NCBI GenBank assembly: GCA_910587895.1
Contig: CAJUOE010000177.1
Span: 1-13,745 of the forward strand
Length of the DNA: 13,745 nt
Source of the DNA: an uncultured Lachnospiraceae bacterium
Lineage (GTDB): Bacteria > Bacillota > Clostridia > Lachnospirales > Lachnospiraceae
Direction: 5' to 3'
Part shown: positions 1 through 4,952 of the stretch, piece after piece
How the letters are laid out: each line of letters starts with the position of its first letter
Numbering within the stretch: position 1 is the first letter of the stretch
Notes under the pieces: model-generated
Seen by the model: the letters and a program-made list of their open reading frames with translations, nothing else
Told to the model about the DNA's origin: nothing
The model's database searches: none
Position numbers and translations under genes: made by a program

Positions 1-24
1 AACCTCCTTGACAATTTTGGTATA

Positions 25-53
25 TTGACGTTAGCATTAAGGAAAGCTAAAAT
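25..53 (+). promoter_or_regulatory. Probable promoter of the HxlR regulator gene
   Basis: TTGACG at 25-30 and TAAAAT at 48-53 are separated by 17 bases, a good match to the housekeeping sigma-A pattern. The start codon of the regulator follows at 120, leaving a leader of about 60 bases. A second -35-like TTGACA lies at 8-13 but has no convincing -10 at the right distance. Confidence 0.6.
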
Positions 54-77
54 CAAGTACGCACTTTTTTGAAATAA

Positions 78-95
78 GGTTTCCTTTTTGAAACC
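78..95. promoter_or_regulatory. Inverted repeat in the regulator's leader, possible operator
   Basis: GGTTTC (78-83) and GAAACC (90-95) form a perfect 6-bp inverted repeat with a T-rich 6-base spacer, downstream of the -10 box and just before the ribosome binding site. HxlR-family proteins bind as dimers to inverted repeats and often control their own gene, so autoregulation is plausible. It could equally be a small RNA hairpin. Confidence 0.3.
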
Positions 96-119
96 GTGCT
101 TGGAAAGGGGCAATACATA

Positions 120-455
120 ATGGCAAAGGTGCAGGCAGTGGATGAACAATGCCCGGTTGAACTTGGGCTGAATATCCTTAGCGGAAAATGGAAACTGAAA
201 ATATTATGGCATCTCTCCAAAGGCACAATCCGTTTTAATGAATTACAGCGGCTCTTGGGCAACATCACCACCAAGACGCTGACGGAGCAGCTCCGGGAAC
301 TGGAGGAACAGGGAATCATCCTGAGAACTGTTTTCCCGGAAGTCCCTCCGAGGGTTGAATATTCGCTTAGTGAAATAGGCTGCACCCTGAAACCGATTTT
401 AGGTGAGCTGTGTGAATGGGGAAAGACTTATCAGGAATACCAGAGGCAACAATAA
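120..455 (+). CDS. HxlR-family winged-helix transcriptional regulator
   Basis: A 111-residue protein, the usual length for HxlR/MarR-like winged-helix regulators. The family signature is clear: CPVELGLNILSGKWKLKILW at about residues 12-31, then the recognition-helix region around TTKTLTEQLRELEEQGII, then a beta-wing (VFPEVPPRVEYSLSEIG). The N-terminal Cys before PVE is the residue that senses thiol stress (electrophiles, quinones, disulfide) in YodB/HypR-type members; two more Cys sit near the C-terminus. The start is ATG 120, because GGAAAGGGG lies 9 bases upstream; an in-frame GTG at 96 has no such site. The gene stands alone between its own promoter and a terminator. Target genes are not visible in the window; controlled genes are often divergent, to the left of this window's edge. 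Family call firm, ligand unknown. Confidence 0.9.
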   Translation: MAKVQAVDEQCPVELGLNILSGKWKLKILWHLSKGTIRFNELQRLLGNITTKTLTEQLRELEEQGIILRTVFPEVPPRVEYSLSEIGCTLKPILGELCEWGKTYQEYQRQQ

Positions 456-503
456 ATAATACGGGGAAATACCGTTTTTCACAGCCCACTTTCCCCGTAT
501 TAT
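456..503. repeat. 14-bp perfect inverted repeat after the HxlR gene
   Basis: Arms 456-469 (ATAATACGGGGAAA) and 490-503 (TTTCCCCGTATTAT) are exact complements around a 20-base loop and begin directly after the stop codon. No T-run follows the second arm, so on its own it is a poor intrinsic terminator; it may protect the mRNA 3' end or act with the next hairpin. Confidence 0.6.
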
Positions 504-509
504 AAAAAG

Positions 510-550
510 TCAGGGCAGGTATGAATACTGTTACCCGCCCTGATTTTGTT
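510..550 (+). terminator. Rho-independent terminator
   Basis: Arms 510-521 (TCAGGGCAGGTA) and 532-543 (TACCCGCCCTGA) pair over 12 positions with one mismatch, followed by TTTTGTTATT. It ends transcription of the HxlR gene on the plus strand. The preceding A-run also lets it act on the minus strand against read-through from tnpV. Confidence 0.75.
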
Positions 551-571
551 ATTAAAAATGTGATAATTGAT

Positions 572-827
572 TTAACTATAAATGATTTCGTCATTTACAA
601 TTTCTCTTGCCCCTGCTTGTATTACATTCATCTTCCCAACCCAAAGCATAGGGCTTTCAGCTTTTAACTGCTCCGTAACCTTTTCTTGTTTAGCCATCTG
701 CGTTACAAGCAGACACATTCTTTCTTGCGCCTGCTGGTTAATGTCAGCAAGGTAACGGTTTAACTTCCCAATCGCCTTTCCGTTCATACCAAAGCCCCTT
801 ATTTTCATCGTAAATGTATTTATCCAT
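572..827 (-). pseudogene. tnpV: tnpV relic: transposon-encoded TnpV with internal deletion and frameshift
   Basis: The C-terminal half is a clear match to TnpV, the small protein carried by Tn4451-like clostridial transposons: YLADINQQAQERM, VTEQLKAESPMLWVGKMN and a tail ending in IVNDEIIYS. The true start lies in another frame: ATG at 827-825, with GGAGG (836-840) 8 bases upstream, encodes MDKYIYDENKGLWYERKGDW, a good TnpV N-terminus, but that frame ends at a TGA about 8 codons later. The conserved middle (normally about 35-45 residues with an IGxxGxxHxxYLKEH-type stretch) is missing, and the two halves meet near 760-775 in different frames. The protein is therefore not made intact. The biochemical role of TnpV is unknown. 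It marks an old mobile-element insertion. Confidence 0.8.
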
Positions 828-828
828 C

Positions 829-957
829 TTAAAATCCTCCAGTATAATATATTTGCACATATGTCACAGTTACCCGATTGCCACATTTTGTTATATGTTG
901 TTGTGAGATTTTCCTGCCCTTGATTTTGCCGTTTTCTATTTCCTCCAAATAAGATAT
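829..957 (-). pseudogene. Possible 3' remnant of a gene upstream of tnpV
   Basis: An open frame without a start codon runs from a TGA at 960-958 to a TAA at 831-829, one base before the tnpV ATG. Such tight spacing is typical of an operon partner. The roughly 42 residues begin around YLEEIENGKIKGRK and end in VTVTYVQIYYTGGF. I do not recognise it; the C-terminal tail of a transposon recombinase is one possibility. The frame may also be open by chance. Confidence 0.25.
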
Positions 958-1107
958 TCACTCCACATCTTTATATCTGCTGTCTTAAACATAATTTTGA
1001 GATTTATCCTTATCTGGTTTCATTCATCGTTGACAGATCGCATAAAATATTTTTCATCCGAAACATTTAATATCAAAAAATAATTAACAAAAAGGTATAT
1101 TTCCTGC

Positions 1108-1953
1108 CTATGATAAAAAATGTTCCGCTAGCGTAAACGTGCCCACAAGTTCCACGCTGCCGGTCATATAAATCGTATTGTCCCTGTCCATTTCTACCAG
1201 AAGGCTCCCTCCCGGCATCTGTACCGTAACCTTCTCATCAACCAGTCCCATACGCTTTGAGGCCGCCGCTGCCGCACAGGCCCCGGTCCCGGATGCAAGC
1301 GTATAGCCTGCGCCGCGCTCATAGATTTCAATGGCAATATGGCTGCGATCCAGCACCTTGCAAAGCTGCATGTTCATACGGTTGGGAAAGTAGGGCGACT
1401 GTTCAACGTACGGCCCCAGCTCCTTTGCCTTTTGAGGCGTGACCTCCTCCATCATAATGACACAGTTGGGGTTCCCTACAGACAGGCAGGTTGTGTTGTA
1501 ATCATTGTCCCAAAACCTCAGATGGGCATTGACAACCTCACCCTCCAGCCCGTTCAGCACCATCTGCGGACCCGCATATGCCGGCTTACCCATATTCACG
1601 CGCATGGTACCGCCATTCTTCTCAAGGAATTCCACTTCTACCTGCCCCGCAAGCATGTTCAGCGTAAACTTTTTCTTGCTGATATATCCCTCGTCCAGAA
1701 GGTATTTCGCAAAAATGCGGACGCCATTTCCACTCTGTTCCGCTTCTGAGCCATCCGGGTTAAAAATGCGCAGCCGCATTTTGCCATCCTCCCAGAGCGG
1801 ACCGTACAAAAGGCCGTCCGCACCTACACCGAAATTCCTTCGGCACAGCATTTCAATATTCCTGCTCTGCAATGCAAATGTATTTTTGTTGGGGTCCAAT
1901 ACCAGGTAATCATTTCCCAGGCCATGATACTTCTTTAAGATGATTTCACCCAT
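1108..1953 (-). CDS. dapF: Diaminopimelate epimerase homologue lacking both catalytic cysteines
   Basis: 281 residues, full DapF length. DapF is cytoplasmic and interconverts LL- and meso-diaminopimelate for lysine and peptidoglycan synthesis, using two Cys as acid and base. Fold motifs are present: HGLGNDYLVLD (10-20), RNFGVGADGLLYG (39-51), FNPDGSEAEQSGNG (64-77), LSVGNPNCVIM (157-167) and ERGAGYTLASGTGACA (212-227). The two catalytic positions read Ser: S74 in QSGNG (normally CGNG, codon AGT) and S221 in ASGTGA (normally ACGTGA, codon TCC). The usual His of GNPHCV is Asn163. Everything else is intact and in frame, so this is a divergent enzyme rather than a decayed one. Epimerase activity should be lost or greatly changed; a different racemase, lyase or binding role is possible. 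ATG 1953 is chosen because it starts where the family starts; an upstream GTG at 1962 has no ribosome site. The symbol refers to homology only. Confidence 0.8.
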   Translation of the reverse strand: MGEIILKKYHGLGNDYLVLDPNKNTFALQSRNIEMLCRRNFGVGADGLLYGPLWEDGKMRLRIFNPDGSEAEQSGNGVRIFAKYLLDEGYISKKKFTLNMLAGQVEVEFLEKNGGTMRVNMGKPAYAGPQMVLNGLEGEVVNAHLRFWDNDYNTTCLSVGNPNCVIMMEEVTPQKAKELGPYVEQSPYFPNRMNMQLCKVLDRSHIAIEIYERGAGYTLASGTGACAAAAASKRMGLVDEKVTVQMPGGSLLVEMDRDNTIYMTGSVELVGTFTLAEHFLS

Positions 1954-1979
1954 GTGTTCCACTTTTCCAAAAAATTCTC

Positions 1980-2008
1980 TCTATATCTTATGCCCTGGTT
2001 TTATGCAA
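1980..2008 (-). promoter_or_regulatory. Probable promoter of the dapF homologue
   Basis: Reading the minus strand, TTGCAT (2008-2003) and TATAGA (1985-1980) are 17 bases apart, in the 84-bp gap between the upstream small gene and dapF. Transcription would begin about 20 bases before the start codon. The gene could also be read through from the upstream pair. Confidence 0.45.
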
Positions 2009-2037
2009 TATACATCTCCGTTATCTCCATTTCCTTT

Positions 2038-2325
2038 TTACTGGCGAATATAAATTCCCTGCTGTTCAATGAAATCCTCCAGCTCGTCCTGCGCATCCTG
2101 GGACCAGGTCTCGTTCAGTTTCGTCTGTTCTTCCTTCTGCGCTGTTTCTTCCTTTTTGTCTTCCTGCCGGCTCATAAACGTCCGTCTCCCTTCTATCGAA
2201 AACATTTCCTGAATTTGCGTTCTTTCCTTAATGCCCGTCTGCTGAAACGGCGTATCCTGTTCTTTAACACCCTCCTCTGTCCGGGCGTTATCCGTTCCAT
2301 CATCTGGCGGTAATGTTTCATCCAT
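2038..2325 (-). CDS. Small charged protein of unknown function
   Basis: A 95-residue protein that I do not recognise. It is strongly acidic and rich in Glu, Gln, Asp and Thr, with an N-terminal acidic stretch (MDETLPPDDGTD), a middle KEQDTPFQQTGIKERTQIQE and a C-terminal probable helix ending DELEDFIEQQGIYIRQ. It has no signal peptide, membrane segment or Cys. ATG 2325 lies 3 bases after the stop codon of the gene at 2329-2760, so the two are translationally coupled; only a weak AAGG precedes it. Alternatively both were once one reading frame, now split, since both are coiled-coil-like and acidic at the junction. A cytoplasmic scaffold or partner of the upstream protein is conceivable. Confidence 0.55.
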   Translation of the reverse strand: MDETLPPDDGTDNARTEEGVKEQDTPFQQTGIKERTQIQEMFSIEGRRTFMSRQEDKKEETAQKEEQTKLNETWSQDAQDELEDFIEQQGIYIRQ

Positions 2326-2328
2326 GCC

Positions 2329-2760
2329 TTAAGTTTCTTCCGTATCCCGGGTTTCTTCCCCATGAGCCGCACTGTCTTCCACGCTGCCCGCAGTATGGGC
2401 CGCGATAAGCTCCTCGAGCTGCTTGCTCTTTTCACTCAAAATCGCCTCCACTCTCTCCTGGGTCACCCCGCTCATCGGGCGTTTCCCGCTGGCGTCCATT
2501 CCGGTCTCCAGCTGTTTCTCCAGCATTTCCCGTTCTGCAAGCAGCCTCTGTATCTGCATCGCCATCTTCTGATTTTCTTCGTCTTTGAGCTTGCGGACAA
2601 CTTCCTCTGCCGCTGCCCGATCCTCCTGCATCTTCTGATGCTTTTCCTCATTTGCCCTGCGCTCCAGTTCTTCCTTGCTCGTATAAATGACGCGGCTGCG
2701 TTTCACAATGCTGCTGGCAATTCTTTCCCGTTCATTTCTCTTATCAATCGCATCTTTCAT
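2329..2760 (-). CDS. Coiled-coil protein of unknown function
   Basis: A 143-residue protein that I do not recognise. Residues of roughly 25-90 form an unbroken charged helix (EELERRANEEKHQKMQEDRA, then AEEVVRKLKDEENQKMAMQI and LLAEREMLEKQLE) with hydrophobic spacing typical of a coiled coil. A Gly/Pro-containing hinge (MDASGKRPMSGVTQE) follows, then a second short helix and an acidic tail. No signal peptide or membrane segment. ATG 2760 is preceded by AGGAG at 8 bases. It is the first gene of a two-gene unit, reads away from sigG, and has a long structured leader. The reading frame and ribosome site support a real gene; the function cannot be inferred. Confidence 0.65.
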   Translation of the reverse strand: MKDAIDKRNERERIASSIVKRSRVIYTSKEELERRANEEKHQKMQEDRAAAEEVVRKLKDEENQKMAMQIQRLLAEREMLEKQLETGMDASGKRPMSGVTQERVEAILSEKSKQLEELIAAHTAGSVEDSAAHGEETRDTEET

Positions 2761-2784
2761 GGCTAAATCTCCTATTTCCCACTA

Positions 2785-2898
2785 TGTATTTGCCTTCCCC
2801 AATATTTGCCTTCCTTAAGGTATCGGCACGCGTCGCTGCGCGCCACCTGCCAATTCGGAGGAAGGCATTCCAAAAATGCTACGCATTTGCCTTCCTCC
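2785..2898 (-). promoter_or_regulatory. Structured 5' leader with two hairpins and a thrice-repeated 11-mer
   Basis: On the minus strand an 11-bp perfect hairpin (GGAGGAAGGCA at 2898-2888, TGCCTTCCTCC at 2867-2857) is followed by a GC-rich hairpin at about 2852-2823 (GGCGCG paired with CGCGTGCC). The 11-mer ATTTGCCTTCC (plus-strand spelling) occurs at 2788-2798, 2804-2814 and 2885-2895. The block sits between a probable promoter and the ribosome site of the coiled-coil gene, so it would be a leader of about 135 bases. It matches no riboswitch class I know. It could also be an intergenic repeat element. Confidence 0.45.
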
Positions 2899-2903
2899 TC
2901 TAA

Positions 2904-2912
2904 ATTATATCA
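2904..2912 (-). promoter_or_regulatory. Probable extended -10 promoter of the coiled-coil gene pair
   Basis: The minus strand reads TGATATAAT (2912-2904), an extended -10 box. The -35 position (2932-2927) reads TTTTAT, a weak match. Transcription would start just before the hairpin leader. Confidence 0.45.
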
Positions 2913-2945
2913 TGAAATTTCCATGAATAAAAGTAGTAAATTACG

Positions 2946-2976
2946 TGCATCATTTTAATGAACTGTAACAATTATA
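2946..2976 (+). promoter_or_regulatory. Possible forespore-type (sigma-F/sigma-G) promoter of sigG
   Basis: TGCATC at 2946-2951 and CAATTATA at 2969-2976 are 17 bases apart and resemble the GnATA / CATnnTA pattern of forespore sigma factors, which drive sigG in spore formers. The match is approximate. The ribosome site GGGAGGT (2982-2988) lies 6 bases before ATG 2995. Confidence 0.3.
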
Positions 2977-2994
2977 AAATCGGGAGGTAACACC

Positions 2995-3357
2995 ATGGCG
3001 GCATACAAAGTAGAAATCTGCGGAGTCAACACATCAAAACTCCCTGTATTAAAGGACGAAGAGAAGGACGACCTCTTTACCCGCATCAAAGCCGGGGATA
3101 TGGAGGCACGGGAAACTTACATCAAGGGAAATCTCCGTCTCGTCTTAAGCGTCATCAAGCGTTTTTCCAACAGTAATGAAAATGTGGACGACCTGTTCCA
3201 AATCGGCTGCATCGGCCTGATTAAATCCATCGACAACTTTAATCCGGAAATCGGCGTCAAATTTTCTACCTATGCAGTGCCAATGAAAATCATTTGTCGA
3301 AACAGCTATAGCGAGAAATCAACATGGACATGCGCATCCGTGATAACCACCTTGTGA
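2995..3357 (+). pseudogene. sigG: 5' part of sporulation sigma factor sigma-G, interrupted after codon 97
   Basis: Residues 1-97 match sigma-G closely: KVEICGVNTSKLPVLK (5-20), GNLRLVLSVIKRF (45-57) and NVDDLFQIGCIGLIKSIDNF (63-82), then VKFSTYAVPM (88-97). These cover the start and regions 2.1-2.3. In intact proteins VPM is followed by IIGEIRRYLRD and another 150 or so residues. Here homology stops at 3285 and 23 unrelated codons, antisense to the end of the recombinase gene, lead to a stop at 3357. Regions 2.4, 3 and 4 (promoter recognition) are missing, so the product cannot work as a sigma factor. The remaining sequence is otherwise undamaged, with a strong ribosome site, which points to a recent or reversible interruption. 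The 3' part is not found in the window. Confidence 0.9.
3280..3308. other. Probable attachment-site junction of an element inserted in sigG
   Basis: Sigma-G coding similarity ends at ATG 3283-3285 and the stop codon of the recombinase gene lies at 3306-3308, only 20 bases away. Serine integrases leave their attachment site next to their own gene, so the crossover most likely lies around CCAATGA (3280-3286). The exact core cannot be fixed without the uninterrupted gene or the other junction. Confidence 0.65.
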
Positions 3358-4667
3358 ACCAGTTTTCTTATGATGTGCTTTTTCTGTCTGACGTCCATGG
3401 TATCCCATAACCCATTCATCGTAAGCAGCAGCTCTGTCTTTTCCCGTTTCTGTGCCAGAGCCGTGTCATTTTGTGTATTCCATGCAATCTGCTCGTTGAT
3501 GGCATGGAGTTTTTTCTTCAAATCCTCAATCGTCTCCAGGAGAATCTCATTTTCCTCTTCTTCCGCATAAACCATGTACAGTTTCTTTATCTTTTTATTG
3601 AGGGCGGTTTGCTGTTCATACAACAGGGATAAGGCGTCGCCGGGCGAAAGCGATTCCGTCTCGCCTGGCTGATAGTTATTGGCAAATTCAAAGATGGCCT
3701 TGATGACAATCTCCTCCACCTCGTCCGCCCAGATTCTTTCCTGTTCGCAATCGGGATCTTTGACAAGATACGGCTTGGACTTCTGCTGGGAATAACAGAC
3801 CAGTTTGCAGCCTTTGTTTCCCCATTTCTGATAACGCATCCTGGCGCCGCATTTGCCACAATATAACAAGCCGGTGAGAAGATGTTCCGACGTATTCGCC
3901 CGCACAAACCTGCGCTCAAGCATACACCGCATGGCAATATCATACAGCTCTTTCGTAATAATCGGCTCGTGCTTTCCCTGATATTCCTCTCCATTGTACT
4001 CAATGATTCCATAATTGCTCTTGCGCATCAAAATCTGATACACCAACCGGTCATATTTGAGCCCCAGAAGGTTTGCAATCTCCTGCGGCGCTTTTCCCGC
4101 GATATATAACTTATAGATCTGCCTTACCTTCTCCGCATCCTGGTTCGGCACCAGAATGCCCCTCTCCCGGTCATAATCATAGCCGAACGGCACCCGCCCT
4201 CCGCCCATCCACAGGCCGGACTTCACGCGCTCCTTCATGCCCATGCGCGTTCGGAGCCGTATATTTTCACGCTCCAGCTGCGCAAACGCTGACAAAATCC
4301 CCAGCATCAGCCGCCCCATAGGCGTGGAGGTGTCCATGCTCTCATTGAGCGATACGAAATCCACGCCATGGGGGTTGAAAACATCCTCAATCAGATACAG
4401 CGTGTCCTTCTGCGAACGCGACAGCCTATCCAGCTTATAGACAATCACATGTGAAATCCTGTCCCGATTCACATCTTCAATCAGCCGCTGCATCTCGGGC
4501 CTGTCAATATTGCTGCCCGACCAGCCGCCGTCAATATAAAATTCATAATCGCGGATTCCCTTCGATACGCAATAGGCAGAAAGCTGCTCTTTCTGCGCGT
4601 CAATGGAATACCCTTCTTCCGCCTGTGAATCCGTCGATACCCTTATGTAAATCGCCGCCGTCTTCAT
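3306..4667 (-). CDS. Large serine recombinase (site-specific integrase/excisionase)
   Basis: 453 residues and apparently intact. Order: resolvase catalytic domain (about 1-150) with YIRVSTDSQAEEGYSIDAQ, the nucleophile being Ser11, and the active-site stretch VYKLDRLSRSQKDTLYLIED; recombinase DNA-binding domain (about 155-265); zinc-ribbon domain with LLYCGKCGARMRY and a second cysteine pair further on; coiled coil (about 350-410, LNKKIKKLYMVYAEEEENE) that in this family controls synapsis and direction; short C-terminal tail. The enzyme cuts and joins two attachment sites through a phosphoserine link and acts on DNA in the cytoplasm. It converges with the broken sigG, whose reading ends inside this gene. 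The family includes SpoIVCA, which excises skin from sigK. ATG 4667 has only a weak ribosome site. A companion gene ends 33 bases upstream. Confidence 0.92.
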   Translation of the reverse strand: MKTAAIYIRVSTDSQAEEGYSIDAQKEQLSAYCVSKGIRDYEFYIDGGWSGSNIDRPEMQRLIEDVNRDRISHVIVYKLDRLSRSQKDTLYLIEDVFNPHGVDFVSLNESMDTSTPMGRLMLGILSAFAQLERENIRLRTRMGMKERVKSGLWMGGGRVPFGYDYDRERGILVPNQDAEKVRQIYKLYIAGKAPQEIANLLGLKYDRLVYQILMRKSNYGIIEYNGEEYQGKHEPIITKELYDIAMRCMLERRFVRANTSEHLLTGLLYCGKCGARMRYQKWGNKGCKLVCYSQQKSKPYLVKDPDCEQERIWADEVEEIVIKAIFEFANNYQPGETESLSPGDALSLLYEQQTALNKKIKKLYMVYAEEEENEILLETIEDLKKKLHAINEQIAWNTQNDTALAQKREKTELLLTMNGLWDTMDVRQKKHIIRKLVHKVVITDAHVHVDFSL

Positions 4668-4691
4668 ACTTTATCCACGCCTTTCCGCAAA

Positions 4692-4723
4692 ATTCGGGTG
4701 TCAGGATATCCTGACACCCGAAT
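4692..4723. repeat. Perfect 32-bp palindrome between the small gene and the recombinase
   Basis: Each arm is 16 bases (ATTCGGGTGTCAGGAT and its exact complement) with no spacer, centred on GATATC. In the minus-strand RNA it would form a long hairpin followed by only TTTT, so a partial terminator. The last codons and TGA stop (4703-4701) of the 57-residue gene lie within it, and the recombinase ATG is 24 bases beyond. It may attenuate the recombinase gene, or be a protein-binding site. Confidence 0.85.
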
Positions 4724-4874
4724 GCTGTTCTTCCATTTCCTGTTCCCGGAAACTGTTGCTTACGCTCTGTTTTACATTTTCCATGTAATCAATGTAATCC
4801 TTCTTCGTAATCTGTATCCCGCTCAGTTCTTCCGGTTTGATTGATTTTCCATTGATGGAATAGCTGACTGTCAT
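4701..4874 (-). CDS. Small protein upstream of the recombinase, candidate directionality factor
   Basis: 57 residues, soluble, no signal or membrane segment and no Cys. It begins MTVSYSINGKSIKPEELSGI, continues QITKKDYIDYMENVKQSVSN and ends in a charged tail whose last residues (HSGVRIS) are encoded by the palindrome. I recognise no domain. ATG 4874 is chosen because AGGGAG lies 5 bases upstream; an in-frame ATG at 4889 would place that site inside the gene. It has its own promoter and sits directly upstream of the recombinase. Known directionality factors of large serine recombinases are often small proteins encoded beside them (SprB of SPbeta, under 60 residues), so this is a reasonable guess from position and size only. 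Confidence 0.65.
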   Translation of the reverse strand: MTVSYSINGKSIKPEELSGIQITKKDYIDYMENVKQSVSNSFREQEMEEQHSGVRIS

Positions 4875-4893
4875 ATACGCTCCCTGCATTCTT

Positions 4894-4922
4894 ATTATAA
4901 TACATTTCTGCTGCTGATGAAA
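4894..4922 (-). promoter_or_regulatory. Promoter of the small gene and recombinase
   Basis: The minus strand carries a perfect TATAAT (4899-4894) about 20 bases before the start codon of the 57-residue gene, with TTTCAT (4922-4917) 17 bases further up as a weak -35. It lies in the 78-bp gap after the large surface-protein gene. Confidence 0.55.
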
Positions 4923-4952
4923 GTATTCCCAGAAACAGGAAAGGTATACAGT

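Noticed and set aside
96..119. Earlier GTG start for the HxlR regulator
   Set aside because: It would overlap the ribosome site GGAAAGGGG, which is ideally placed for ATG 120, and the extra residues do not fit the family.
1257..1909. Plus-strand open frames across the dapF homologue
   Set aside because: They are antisense to a complete, conserved protein, have no ribosome sites and encode nothing recognisable.
2193..2435. Minus-strand 80-codon frame bridging the two small charged proteins
   Set aside because: It overlaps both better-supported genes, has a very basic Arg-rich composition typical of an out-of-frame reading, and no ribosome site.
2785..2898. Lysine riboswitch upstream of the dapF region
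   Set aside because: The hairpins do not show the multi-helix junction or conserved core of the lysine riboswitch, and the leader precedes unknown genes rather than dapF directly.
3587..4012. Second minus-strand frame inside the recombinase gene
   Set aside because: Out-of-frame reading of an intact recombinase.
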